The position numbers were made by a program, and so were the translations under genes. Source: RPQJ01 sp963846315 (GTDB taxonomy: Bacteria; Pseudomonadota; Gammaproteobacteria; Steroidobacterales; Steroidobacteraceae). From it: 64,000 bases of DNA. A model generated the notes under the pieces. It was not told the DNA's origin and searched no databases. It saw only the letters and a program-made list of their open reading frames with translations. Shown piece by piece: positions 35,236 to 45,592 of this stretch (its first letter is position 1; each line of letters opens with the position of its first letter). The stretch spans positions 1 to 64,000 of the forward strand of contig CAWJVM010000010.1 of assembly GCA_963846315.1 (NCBI GenBank), read 5' to 3'.

Positions 35236-35714
35236 CGCGCGATGCCCTCGCGCACGTCGCGCTTGCCGCCCCGCTTGTCGAGCAAGCGCGTTTCGGCGAT
35301 GACGATTTCGTGCGAGAGCGCCTTGCACATGTCGTAGATCGTGAGCGCCGCGATCGTGGCGCCGGTCAGGGCCTCCATCTCGACACCGGTCTTGTGGTGC
35401 AGCGCCACCGTGCAGCGCACGATGGCTTCGTCGTCGTGCATGTCGATGACGACGTCGCAGCGTTCGAGGGCGAGCGGATGACAGAACGGGATCAGCTCGT
35501 GCGTGCGCTTGGCGGCCATCACGCCAGCCACGATGGCCGTGTGAAACACTGGGCCCTTGCGGGTCGCGAATCCGGCGTCGCGCAGCGCACGGGCGACGGC
35601 AGCCGGGAAGCGAACGCGCGATTCGGCCACGGCAGTGCGCAACGTGATGGCCTTGGCGCTGACGTCCACCATGGTGGGGCGGCCGGCTCCATCGACATGA
35701 GTGAGTTCGGTCAT
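35232..35714 (-). CDS. moaC: Cyclic pyranopterin monophosphate synthase MoaC
   Basis: A 160-residue enzyme of the second molybdopterin step, which forms the cyclic phosphate of precursor Z after MoaA. Conserved stretches are MVDVSAKAITLRTA, PFCHPLALERCDV and VEMEALTGATIAALTIYDMCKA, which includes the catalytic Lys-Ala region. Start 35714 gives the normal length and the usual MTELTHVDGAG N-terminus. It lies four bases after moaA. Confidence 0.95.
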   Translation of the reverse strand: MTELTHVDGAGRPTMVDVSAKAITLRTAVAESRVRFPAAVARALRDAGFATRKGPVFHTAIVAGVMAAKRTHELIPFCHPLALERCDVVIDMHDDEAIVRCTVALHHKTGVEMEALTGATIAALTIYDMCKALSHEIVIAETRLLDKRGGKRDVREGIAR

Positions 35715-35718
35715 TGCG

Positions 35719-36783
35719 TCATCCGCCGATGTAGTGCATCTCGACCTTGCGCAGCGGCGACTCGCGGCCGCGCAGCTCACTGCGCAATTCGCTGTAGCGA
35801 TCGGCGCGTCGTGTCCAGGCGCCGCGCATCAGCTCCAGCAACTCCGGGTCGGAGGCGCCCGCTCGTAACGGCGCGCGCAAATCGAGCCCGCGCGTGGCGA
35901 ACAGGCACGTGTACAGCACGCCTTCGGAAGACAGGCGGGCGCGGTTGCAGTCCCCGCAGAAGGGTGCGCTCACCGACGAGACGAAGCCGATTTCACCGGC
36001 GCCGTCGTCGTAAATGTAGCGCGATGCAACTTCACCCCGATAGCGGCCGGCTGCAGCCGTGACCGGCCAGCGCGACTTGACCCGCTGCAGTATGTCGGCC
36101 GACGGCACGACCTGCGCGGGCTCCCAGTGGTTGCGGTTACCGACGTCCATGTATTCGATCAGGCGCACGGTCACGCCGGTGCCGCGGAAATGATCGAGCA
36201 GGTCGAGCAGCGTATGGTCGTTGAGTCCGCGCTGCACCACAGTGTTGACCTTCACGGGTTGCAAACCGGCCGCGAGTGCAGCCTCGATGCCCGCGAGAAC
36301 CTGCGGCAGTCCGCCGAAGCCGCCGCTCATCTGTGTGAACACGGCTTCGTCGAGCGTGTCGAGGCTCACCGTCACGCGATGCAGGCCGTTGCCTTTCAAT
36401 TCGGCCGCGTGCTGCGCGAGCAGGACGCCGTTGGTCGTCAGCGCAAGGTCGTCGATGCCTTCGATGCCCGACAGTTCGGCGACCAGGTCCGGCAGGCCGC
36501 CGCGCAGCAGGGGTTCGCCGCCCGTGAGCCGCACCTTGCGCACGCCCAGGCGTGCCGCGACCCGGGCCAGTCGCACGATCTCGTCGAACGACAGCCGTTC
36601 CTGCGAGCGCAGGAAGCGATACTTGTCGTCGAAGGTCGACTGCGGCATGCAGTACGGGCAACGGAAGTTGCATCGGTCCATCACCGAGATGCGCAGGTCG
36701 TGCACCGGTCGGCCGAGCTGGTCGACCACGGGGTGCAGCGGACCCAGGGCAACGACACCGGCGGAATTGCGTGGATCAGCCAT
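35719..36783 (-). CDS. moaA: GTP 3',8-cyclase MoaA
   Basis: A 354-residue radical-SAM enzyme that rearranges GTP in the first step of molybdenum cofactor synthesis. The N-terminal cluster motif is CNFRCPYC, followed by RLTGGEPLLRG. The C-terminal cluster motif is FCGDCNRARLSSEGVLYTCL. It ends in Gly-Gly (YIGG), the tail that MoaA needs for activity. Length is slightly above the usual 330, owing to a short N-terminal extension. Spacing to moeA is six bases. Confidence 0.96.
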   Translation of the reverse strand: MADPRNSAGVVALGPLHPVVDQLGRPVHDLRISVMDRCNFRCPYCMPQSTFDDKYRFLRSQERLSFDEIVRLARVAARLGVRKVRLTGGEPLLRGGLPDLVAELSGIEGIDDLALTTNGVLLAQHAAELKGNGLHRVTVSLDTLDEAVFTQMSGGFGGLPQVLAGIEAALAAGLQPVKVNTVVQRGLNDHTLLDLLDHFRGTGVTVRLIEYMDVGNRNHWEPAQVVPSADILQRVKSRWPVTAAAGRYRGEVASRYIYDDGAGEIGFVSSVSAPFCGDCNRARLSSEGVLYTCLFATRGLDLRAPLRAGASDPELLELMRGAWTRRADRYSELRSELRGRESPLRKVEMHYIGG

Positions 36784-36789
36784 GCAGGT

Positions 36790-38010
36790 TCACCAACGAT
36801 ACAGCGGTGCGAAGTAACCCGCCGGAAACTCGCGTGGACCCGGCGGCAGCTCAACGAAGCCATCGGTGCCGAGCAAGGAAATGAAATCGCCCGAGCCCCG
36901 CGTGGGTCGCGGCATCGCAACCAGGCCCATGGTCGGGCTGTGTTCCAGCCCGATCGGCAGGAAACAGGCGACGGCCGGCTTGACCTTGAATGCCGAGCCG
37001 AGCGCGACGTGCTCCGCAGCGCGTGCCGGGGCGCCGGCCATCGTGGCGAGCGCAGGCACGACGTAGCGCAACAGGCAGACCAGCGCCGACACCGGGTTGC
37101 CGGGCAACCCGAACACGGTCTGGCCGGTCGGGCCGATGCCGAACCAGATCGGCTTGCCCGGACGCTGTGCGACCTTGTGAAACACTTCCTGCACGCCGAG
37201 TTGCCGCAGCACGCTCGGCACGTGGTCGTAACGACCCATCGACACACCTCCCGTCAGCACGATCACGTCGTGCGTGGCGAGATGCGCGGCCAGTCGTTCG
37301 GCGAGCACGGCATGGTCGTCGGGCAAATGGTCCTCGGCGACTCGCTGGTGTCCGCGCAGGTTCAGTGCGCCGCGCAGGGCATAACTGTTCGACCGGCGAA
37401 CCTGCCAGGCTGCGATCGGTTGGTCGGGCGCGACGAGTTCGTCGCCGGTGGCTGCGATGAGGATGCGGGGCTCGATACGCACATCGGCCCGGGGCAGCCC
37501 GGCGGATGCAAGCACCGCGAGTTCAGGCGCGCCGAGACCGGTGCCGGGCGCGAGCAGCAGGTCGCCTTCGCGCGCATCCAGTCCACGCGTGTGGACGTTC
37601 AGAAAGGGTTCGACGGCAACGTCATGGTCGACGGCGGCAAAGCCGTCGTCGATACGCAGCCGCTCGACGGGCACGACGCAGTCGCAACCCTGCGGCAGCA
37701 CGGCGCCGGTCATGACTTCGAGACATTCGGCGGGATCAGTCAGGGGCAACGGGGGTTGACCGGCGGCCTGGGTGCCGGCGATGCGAAACCGGCGCTGACC
37801 CTGGCGCCATGCCTGCGACGCAAAGGCGATGCCGTCCATCGTGACCCGGTCGAATGGCGGCTGATCGCGCTCCGAGCGCACCGACTGCGCCAGGACCGCG
37901 CCCGCCAGGGACTCCAGCGGACGCGATTCGACGGGCAACGGGCGCACGCGTTCGCGCACGAGCGCCTCCGCTGCGGCCGGGGTCGGCATTGCCGACGCCA
38001 CCGCGGTCAT
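36790..38010 (-). CDS. moeA: Molybdopterin molybdenumtransferase MoeA
   Basis: A 406-residue enzyme that inserts molybdate into adenylated molybdopterin. The four-domain MoeA layout is visible: N-terminal segments around RSERDQPPFDRVTMDGIA, VMTGAVLPQGCDCVVPVE, then ILIAATGDELV and VIVLTGGVSMGRYDHV of the MogA-like domain, and C-terminal beta domain after VFGLPGNPVSALV. No mogA or moaB is in the operon, so the MoeA domain must rely on MogA from elsewhere. The start at 38010 gives normal length; a longer frame to 38139 looks non-coding. It is the first gene of the operon. Confidence 0.94.
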   Translation of the reverse strand: MTAVASAMPTPAAAEALVRERVRPLPVESRPLESLAGAVLAQSVRSERDQPPFDRVTMDGIAFASQAWRQGQRRFRIAGTQAAGQPPLPLTDPAECLEVMTGAVLPQGCDCVVPVERLRIDDGFAAVDHDVAVEPFLNVHTRGLDAREGDLLLAPGTGLGAPELAVLASAGLPRADVRIEPRILIAATGDELVAPDQPIAAWQVRRSNSYALRGALNLRGHQRVAEDHLPDDHAVLAERLAAHLATHDVIVLTGGVSMGRYDHVPSVLRQLGVQEVFHKVAQRPGKPIWFGIGPTGQTVFGLPGNPVSALVCLLRYVVPALATMAGAPARAAEHVALGSAFKVKPAVACFLPIGLEHSPTMGLVAMPRPTRGSGDFISLLGTDGFVELPPGPREFPAGYFAPLYRW

Positions 38011-38041
38011 GCGGAAAGTGCGCCCGGGCGAACGCGGGCAC

Positions 38042-38425
38042 TCACTTGGCGGCCTTCTCCGAGTACGCCTTTTTCTCGACGTTCCAGCGGTCGACCAACG
38101 CCTGCAGTTCGTCCAGTGCCGAATTGTGCTTCTTGGCATGGATCGACTCGACGGCCGCTTTTTTCTCGACCAGTTTCGGGTCGGCCGGATCCAGGGCAGC
38201 CAGTTGCTCGGACTGGTCCTGATCCAGGCACGGCAGGTAGGTTTCCTGCACGTTTTTCGCGTAGTCCTTCACCAGGGACTGCGCCGCCAGCATCTCCTCC
38301 TTGGTCGCGGAAGCGCCATTCGGCAACGACTGCGGAGCCTGGGGATAGACGCAAGTGGCGGCCTCGGCAGCGGCGCTCAACGCCAGCAGGACCGGGGCGA
38401 GGGCAAGGGCGGTCAGCATCTTCAT
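38042..38425 (-). CDS. Small exported protein of unknown function
   Basis: A 127-residue protein with a clear signal peptide (MKMLTALALAPVLLALSAAAEA, about 22 residues). The mature part has two Cys residues (in ATCVYPQ and YLPCLDQDQ), which may form a disulfide, and is helical and Lys/Ala-rich. I do not recognise a family. It lies 31 bases upstream of moeA in the same orientation and may belong to that transcript. Function unknown. Confidence 0.7.
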   Translation of the reverse strand: MKMLTALALAPVLLALSAAAEAATCVYPQAPQSLPNGASATKEEMLAAQSLVKDYAKNVQETYLPCLDQDQSEQLAALDPADPKLVEKKAAVESIHAKKHNSALDELQALVDRWNVEKKAYSEKAAK

Positions 38426-38621
38426 GTCGTTGGAACCTCGATAGTGCCAGTGGGCGCGCAGCCTGCCATCGTGGCCGGCGAATCGCGGACGGGCACTATA
38501 CCGCAGCCTTCAGTCGGTCCGGACCGGAGCGGGCCATACCAGGGACCCGACCGCCTGGGTTGGCAGCCCGTCCCGGGTTCGTGTCCAATGCCGGCTCCGC
38601 CCGCTCCGATCCTCGACTGGA

Positions 38622-40172
<1,551 letters not shown>

Positions 40173-40196
40173 CGGTAAACTTCGCCTACCTTACGC

Positions 40197-40273
40197 GCGG
40201 CCGTAGCTCAGCTGGATAGAGCATCAGGCTTCGAACCTGAGGGTCGGGGGTTCGAATCCCTCCGGCCGCGCCA
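40197..40273 (+). tRNA. tRNA-Arg (anticodon UCG)
   Basis: A complete 77-nt cloverleaf including the encoded CCA. Acceptor arms are GCGGCCG and CGGCCGC. The anticodon stem TCAGG/CCTGA closes a 7-nt loop CTTCGAA, giving anticodon TCG, which reads CGA. The T-arm contains GGTTCGAATCC. It sits 24 bases after the mmsA stop and 71 bases before a TonB receptor. tRNA genes are common integration sites, but I see no integrase or repeated 3' end here. Confidence 0.98.
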
Positions 40274-40344
40274 ATTTATCCACCCGGGAACCAACCTTCA
40301 GGCCGGCGGGGCTCAGACCCGCGTCGTGCCGTTGAGAGCGCACG

Positions 40345-42447
40345 ATGCACAAACCCTATTCGCGATCATTGCTCCTGCGGGCCGCCATCGCCCTGCAGCT
40401 CATTCCTGCGCTCGCCGTCGCTGACGAGGCGGGCACCGGTGCCCCGGGTGCCGGGCTCGAAGTCATCACGGTCACTGCGCAGAAGGTCAACGAAGACCTG
40501 CAGAAGACCGCCGCCGCCATCACGGCGATATCGGGCGACGTCCTGGTCAGCGCCGGTGTCTACGACATCCGCGGCGTGCAGAACCTGATGCCGCTGGTCC
40601 GGTTCCAGGCCGAGAACGCCTCGACCGAGCTCTACATCCGCGGCGTCGGTTCGACACTCGACCTGCCCAACATCGAGCCACCCAACGCATTCAATTTCAA
40701 CGGCGTCTATATCCCGCGCGAAGGCACCAGCGTTGGCCTGTTCGATATCGCCTCCATCGAGCTGCTGCCGGGGCCGCAGGGAACGCTGTATGGACGCGCG
40801 GCACTCGGCGGTGCGATCAACGTCGAGTTCAACCGACCCACGCCGGAGCTCGAGACGAGCGGCGTGCTCGAGGTGGGCGACTATTCGCTGCTCCATGGCA
40901 CGATCGTGCAGAACCTGCCGGTGTCGGAACAACTCGCCCTGCGCGGCGCTTTCGACTACATCGAACGCGACGGCTACCTGGCGACAGGCGCGGATTCCCA
41001 GCAGGACTACGCCGGCCGGCTCTCGGCGCTTTATTCGCCCAACGACGACCTCGACGTCCACGTCTGGCTGCACGGTGCGAAGAAGGACGGCAAGTCGCCC
41101 AACCTCGTGCGCCGCGGCTTCAACGACGGCACGTTCGACGGCAATCCCAATGCGTTCAACACCAGCGACCCCTGGGACGACCGCATCGATCCGGGTGCAC
41201 CGACGGCGTCGCCGCAGGATTTCGAGAACATGGTGCTTGGCGCGCAGGTCGACTGGGACCTGGGCGATGCCAAGCTCACGTACATCCCCGGGTACTTCTA
41301 CCTCGACTGGACCGCGGACTACTGGCTCGAGAACATTCCGGCGCTGCTGACGGCGCATTACAACCAGGTCACCAACGAGTTGCGCCTTGCGAGCGACACG
41401 GATTCGCCGCTGCAGTGGCTCGGCGGCCTGTATGCGTACCAGGTGACGAACTCCGGTGATTTCATCGTCGGCGGCTTTCCTCTCTCGCAGATTTCGCGCA
41501 ACCGGCTGGAAGGCTATGCAGCCTTTGGCGAGGCGACGTATGCGCTGACCGAAGCCGTGCGCGTCACGGCGGGCGGCCGGTTCAGCTGGGACCAGCGCGA
41601 AGGTCAAGGCCAGACGGCGTTCGGCGAGCCGTTCTCGGCCGACGAGGATTACGACAACGTCGACTGGAAGCTGGGCGTGGAAGTGGACATTGGCATGGAC
41701 GCGATGGCGTACGCGACGATCCAGACCGGTTACCAGCCGGGTACGTACAACGCCTTTCCGGCCACGGACGAGCTGTCGAACCTGGTGCAGTCGGCAACGA
41801 TGACGGCGTACACGACCGGCATCAAGAGTCGTTTCCTCGACGATCGCCTGCAGGTCAACAACGAGCTTTTCTACTACGACTACGAAAACCTGCTGGTGCA
41901 GTCGTTCAACCTGAACACCGCGCTGCTGACGACCTTCAACGCCGCCCAGACCACGATCTGGGGCAACCAGCTCGACGTGCTGTTCGCGCCGACCGGTCGC
42001 GACCGGCTGAACCTGTCGGTGGGCTACCTCAATGCCGAGTACGACGATTTCATCGTCCCTGACGAAGTGAACATGGGGATCCCGAACCGCGATTTCGGCG
42101 GCTACCCGCTGCAGAACGCGCCGGAGTGGACGGTGTCTGCCGGTTATCAGCACGAATTCCCGATCGGCCCGGGCCGGCTGCTCGCGCGGCTCGAGACGCG
42201 CTACGAGGACTCGTTCTGGGGCACGTTCGCGCAGTTCCGCGGCACCGAGCAGCAGGACTACTTCAAGACCGATGCCTCGGTCACGTACTACGCGCCCGAC
42301 GATCGCTGGAGCCTCGGGCTCTGGGTCAAGAACATCGAAAACGAAGCAGTGCTCGCGGCAGCGACGACCGGCCAGTTCGGGCCGTACGCCGACGTCTTCA
42401 TCGAGCCACCGCGGACGTTCGGCGCACGGTTCACGTTCAAGCTCTGA
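40345..42447 (+). CDS. TonB-dependent outer-membrane receptor
   Basis: A 700-residue outer-membrane receptor with a signal peptide (about 1-26), a TonB-box-like LEVITVTAQK near residue 36, and a plug domain (about 45-160). YIRGVGST, GPQGTLYGRAALGGAINV and NRPTP mark the plug. A beta-barrel of many alternating strands follows, ending in the C-terminal aromatic RTFGARFTFKL. It belongs to the large family with GPQGTLYG plugs that bind diverse ligands such as sugars, peptides or siderophores. The substrate is not evident. The 3' end overlaps the convergent membrane-protein gene by 11 bases. Confidence 0.93.
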   Translation: MHKPYSRSLLLRAAIALQLIPALAVADEAGTGAPGAGLEVITVTAQKVNEDLQKTAAAITAISGDVLVSAGVYDIRGVQNLMPLVRFQAENASTELYIRGVGSTLDLPNIEPPNAFNFNGVYIPREGTSVGLFDIASIELLPGPQGTLYGRAALGGAINVEFNRPTPELETSGVLEVGDYSLLHGTIVQNLPVSEQLALRGAFDYIERDGYLATGADSQQDYAGRLSALYSPNDDLDVHVWLHGAKKDGKSPNLVRRGFNDGTFDGNPNAFNTSDPWDDRIDPGAPTASPQDFENMVLGAQVDWDLGDAKLTYIPGYFYLDWTADYWLENIPALLTAHYNQVTNELRLASDTDSPLQWLGGLYAYQVTNSGDFIVGGFPLSQISRNRLEGYAAFGEATYALTEAVRVTAGGRFSWDQREGQGQTAFGEPFSADEDYDNVDWKLGVEVDIGMDAMAYATIQTGYQPGTYNAFPATDELSNLVQSATMTAYTTGIKSRFLDDRLQVNNELFYYDYENLLVQSFNLNTALLTTFNAAQTTIWGNQLDVLFAPTGRDRLNLSVGYLNAEYDDFIVPDEVNMGIPNRDFGGYPLQNAPEWTVSAGYQHEFPIGPGRLLARLETRYEDSFWGTFAQFRGTEQQDYFKTDASVTYYAPDDRWSLGLWVKNIENEAVLAAATTGQFGPYADVFIEPPRTFGARFTFKL

Positions 42448-42829
42448 GCGTCGGCTCCCTGTCCCGCCGCAGCTTCGCACCTGCGACGGTCAGCAACACG
42501 AGCGATGGCAGGAACACCAGGTGATACCAGGCGGGGAACCTGGTCCAGAGCGAAACGTGCACCGGCACGAAAAGCACCAGCAGCACGCCTGCCAGGGCTC
42601 TGGTGCTGACGTAGTTCGATCCGGAAACCCAGGCTGCGACGAAACCGGCAGCCAGCGACGCCGCCGCGCCCAGCGCAAGGCGCGCCAGCAGCATTGGTTG
42701 CGTGAACGCCATCGTCGCTTCGACGTCCGTGTAGCCCGCGAGCCCGGCGCGCAGCAACCGGTTGCCGATCGACGCGACGACGATCCACGCCACGAGGCCG
42801 GCCACCACGCTCAAGACGATTCTTTTCAT
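42437..42829 (-). CDS. Small integral membrane protein (four helices)
   Basis: A 130-residue protein with four predicted membrane helices: about 4-25, 45-68, 78-95 and 103-118, connected by short basic loops. No family was recognised. It overlaps the end of the TonB receptor gene on the other strand. The start codon overlaps the stop of an open segment that looks like a glyoxalase-fold remnant. Confidence 0.6.
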   Translation of the reverse strand: MKRIVLSVVAGLVAWIVVASIGNRLLRAGLAGYTDVEATMAFTQPMLLARLALGAAASLAAGFVAAWVSGSNYVSTRALAGVLLVLFVPVHVSLWTRFPAWYHLVFLPSLVLLTVAGAKLRRDREPTLRA

Positions 42830-42987
42830 GTGTCCCTCGATCGTTGATGGCAGGGCACGCAGCCTTGAAACCGCTGGCGGTGCTGGTCGATCAGGATGGG
42901 ATTGCCGTCCGGGTCAATGACGATCAGGCTGGCCGGGCCCCGGGTCGCGATTGCATGGCAGCCTGTCCTCCGCGTGAGGTGAATAAC
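42826..42987 (-). pseudogene. Remnant of a VOC/glyoxalase-like gene
   Basis: A 53-codon open segment bounded by TAG at 42988-42990, with no start codon. It contains GPASLIVIDPDGNPILIDQH, which resembles the C-terminal strand of VOC (glyoxalase/bleomycin resistance) proteins, where DPDGNP is a common turn. Its stop (TGA) overlaps the ATG of the next small membrane-protein gene. I read it as the 3' end of a truncated gene, not an expressed protein; this rests on a short motif only. Confidence 0.4.
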
Positions 42988-43049
42988 CTAGCACAGCCCG
43001 CGCTCACCCATGCGCGCGCTCATTTACGCCGCAACTCGGCGAAGAACCA

Positions 43050-43082
43050 AAAGAAAGGGCGGATCGTTGCCGACCCGCCCTT
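43050..43082 (-). terminator. Rho-independent terminator after the TonB receptor gene
   Basis: An 8-bp perfect stem (AAGGGCGG at 43055-43062 and CCGCCCTT at 43075-43082, plus inner pairs) lies about 30 bp past the receptor stop. On the minus strand the hairpin is followed by TTTCTTTT. This is a good intrinsic terminator for the leftward gene. Confidence 0.85.
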
Positions 43083-43110
43083 GCTCAGCGCCGGCCTGGC
43101 GCGGTAATCG

Positions 43111-45534
43111 CTAGAACTCCTGCGAGAACCTGATCCCGAACGTGCGTGGACGCTGCGGCACGACGTACACCTCGCTGCCGCACACCGACTCCGCGCACTG
43201 CGCGGAGCGCGACACCTGGGCCAGTTCGTCGAACACGTTCGCCACGAACAACTCGACGTTCCAGCCGTCCTTGCCGAAGCCCGCCGCCAGGTCGGCCACG
43301 GTGTAGGCCGGCATCTCGCCAAGGATCGCGTTCTCGGCGTCACGCAGGTCCGTCCGACGTTCGTCGGCATACACCACGACGCCTTGCACGTAGCTGTCGA
43401 ACGTCGCAACCGGGAACTTGTAGCGAACTGTCGCGTTCGCTTTCAGGTCCGGCGTCACCGGCAGCTTCGTGCCTTTCCTGGCTTCCGGGTCCGCGGTCGT
43501 CGGGTTGCCTTCTTCGTCGACGCTGGGGCAGTCCGAACGCGTCTCGGGTTTGCCGTTCTCCCTGGCGAAGCCGCAGTAATTCTCCGTCAGCTCCGAGTCG
43601 AGGTAGGCGAAACCGGCCGAGATGCCGAGCTGGTCGGTGACTGCCCAGCTCACGTCCATCTCGATGCCGTCGATCTGCGCCGAGCCGGCGTTGTTGATCT
43701 CGGTGAGACCCTGCGCGCCGAGCAGCGAGAACTGGAAGTCGTCCCACGTCTGGCTGAAGACCGCGCCGTTGACGCGCAGCCGGTTGTCGAACCACGTGGT
43801 CTTCCAGCCGAGCTCGTAGTTCGTCAGCCAGTCGGACTCGTACGGGGGCAACGTGCCGCGGCGGTTGATGCCGCCCGGGCGGAAGCCTTCCGAGTAGGTG
43901 GCATAGACCAGCGCTTCGTCGGTGAACTTGTACGTGAGGTTCACGCGCGGGGTGACGCCGTCCTCCTTCGTGGTCTTGTCGAAGACCTTGCAAGGCGCGC
44001 CATTGAACGTGTTCGGTGTCTCCGGCAGCGAATTGCAGTAGCCCTCGCCGTAGGTCGGGTTGGGGTTGTAGCCGTCGTTGAAGCCGAAAAAGCCTTTCAG
44101 CGAGTTGTCGGATTCGAAATACCGCAGTCCCACCGTACCGGTCAGTTGCTCGGTGAAGTCGAAGCTGAACTCGCCGAACGCCGCAAAGTCCTTGTCGACG
44201 CGCAGTTGCTTGGTGAGCCAGAGGGTGTCCTCCCAGCCGGTCACGCTGAGCTGCGAGCCGAGTCCGTCGATCTTGTAGCGTTGCTGGATGTCGTGCTCCT
44301 GGCGCTGCAGGAAGAGGCCCGCGACGAAGCGATAGCGGTTGCTCGGGTCGGACGTCACGCGCAGTTCGTGCGTGTAGCGGTTGTAACGGTCCTTGCCCTG
44401 GATGTACTGCGACGGGTCGATCGGCGTCCCTTCGTCGTCGGTCCAGTACGCGCCGTAGCCGTACAGGGTGTCGTACCAGTATGAATAATCGGAATAGTCC
44501 GACTCGGTGTCGACGTCGCGCTTCAGGTAGGAACCGGCGTAGATCAGGTCGAGGTTCGCGACCTTGCCTTCAACGGTGAGTGCGGCCTGCGTCCAGCGGT
44601 CATCCGACGTTTCCGGATAGCCGTGCGCAAGCTGCAACTTGCCGACGGTCGTGTCGTACGCCCAGTTGCCATGGGCCTCCTGCTTCTGGGCCATCAGCTG
44701 CGGCGTGATGGTCCAGGTGTCGTTGAGATCGAGACGCAGCGCTGCACGAGCGCCGGTGGTGTCGGCATCGTTGTAGTTGTCTTCGACGAAGCGCGCGTTG
44801 TTGACCGTAATCTCTGACGTGGGGAACGTGCGCTCGCGATACACGTTGTCGATGTAACCGGCATCGTGCCGATGCCAGCCAACCAGGCGCACCGCGCTGC
44901 GGTCGTTGATCGGCAGGTTGACCATGCCTTCCGCCAGGTAACCCAGGTCGCCGCCGTCGACCGAATTCACCTCGAGACCGTAACTCGCGTCGAAGGCCGC
45001 CGAATCCGGCCGGTTGGTGATGATACGCAACGTGCCGGCCTGCGAACTGGCGCCGTACAGGGTGCCCTGCGGGCCCGCGAGTGCCTCGACGCGCTGGATG
45101 TCGTACAGGTGGACGTCGAGCGCGCCCTGGATGGTGGTGATCGGTTGTTCGTCGAGGTAGATACCGACGCTCGGCAGCGAACCGGAATGGTTGCCGTCGC
45201 CGCCGCTCGCCACGCCGCGCATGTACACCTGGGCGAAGCCCGGGCCGGCCGTCTGGTAGGAGACGCTCGGCAGGAACCGGACGTAGTCGTCGAACCTCTG
45301 CACGTTCAGCTCCTGCAGCCGCTGCGTGCTGAAGGCCTGGATGCTGATCGGCACGGACTGCAGGTCTTCCGAGCGCTTCTGCGCGGTGACGACGATCTCC
45401 TCCAGGCCACCGGATGTGTTCTGCGCATAGGCGGACATGCCCGCGAGCAGTGTCGGCACGCTGGCTGCCAAGACACGCATCGGAGTCGGTCGGCCATGCA
45501 GGCGCTGCAGTTTCCGCTTTCGGCTACGGGTCAT
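43111..45534 (-). CDS. TonB-dependent outer-membrane receptor
   Basis: An 807-residue receptor. It has a basic N-terminus and a signal peptide, with likely cleavage near SAYAQN (about residue 38), and a TonB-box-like LEEIVVTAQKRSEDLQSVP. The plug has VYMRGVASGGDGNHSGSLPS and AGPQGTLYGASSQAGTLRI, then a barrel ending RTFGIRFSQEF. The plug sequence (GNHSGSLPSVGIYLDEQPI) is the type often found in receptor expansions of Sphingomonadales and Steroidobacter-like bacteria. It lies 58 bases after a TPR-sulfotransferase gene, likely the same transcript; substrate unknown. An SD GAGGGAG precedes the ATG. Confidence 0.93.
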   Translation of the reverse strand: MTRSRKRKLQRLHGRPTPMRVLAASVPTLLAGMSAYAQNTSGGLEEIVVTAQKRSEDLQSVPISIQAFSTQRLQELNVQRFDDYVRFLPSVSYQTAGPGFAQVYMRGVASGGDGNHSGSLPSVGIYLDEQPITTIQGALDVHLYDIQRVEALAGPQGTLYGASSQAGTLRIITNRPDSAAFDASYGLEVNSVDGGDLGYLAEGMVNLPINDRSAVRLVGWHRHDAGYIDNVYRERTFPTSEITVNNARFVEDNYNDADTTGARAALRLDLNDTWTITPQLMAQKQEAHGNWAYDTTVGKLQLAHGYPETSDDRWTQAALTVEGKVANLDLIYAGSYLKRDVDTESDYSDYSYWYDTLYGYGAYWTDDEGTPIDPSQYIQGKDRYNRYTHELRVTSDPSNRYRFVAGLFLQRQEHDIQQRYKIDGLGSQLSVTGWEDTLWLTKQLRVDKDFAAFGEFSFDFTEQLTGTVGLRYFESDNSLKGFFGFNDGYNPNPTYGEGYCNSLPETPNTFNGAPCKVFDKTTKEDGVTPRVNLTYKFTDEALVYATYSEGFRPGGINRRGTLPPYESDWLTNYELGWKTTWFDNRLRVNGAVFSQTWDDFQFSLLGAQGLTEINNAGSAQIDGIEMDVSWAVTDQLGISAGFAYLDSELTENYCGFARENGKPETRSDCPSVDEEGNPTTADPEARKGTKLPVTPDLKANATVRYKFPVATFDSYVQGVVVYADERRTDLRDAENAILGEMPAYTVADLAAGFGKDGWNVELFVANVFDELAQVSRSAQCAESVCGSEVYVVPQRPRTFGIRFSQEF

Positions 45535-45592
45535 TTTGGTTCGGACTCCCTCAGTGATGCACCCGTGGACGGGCGCGTGAATACGTTCATTG

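Noticed and set aside
40197..40273. tRNA-Arg as an integration site
   Set aside because: No integrase gene and no second copy of the tRNA 3' end were seen nearby.
40366..42480. A 704-codon open frame antisense to the first TonB receptor
   Set aside because: Same reasoning: the sense frame has signal peptide, plug and barrel end.
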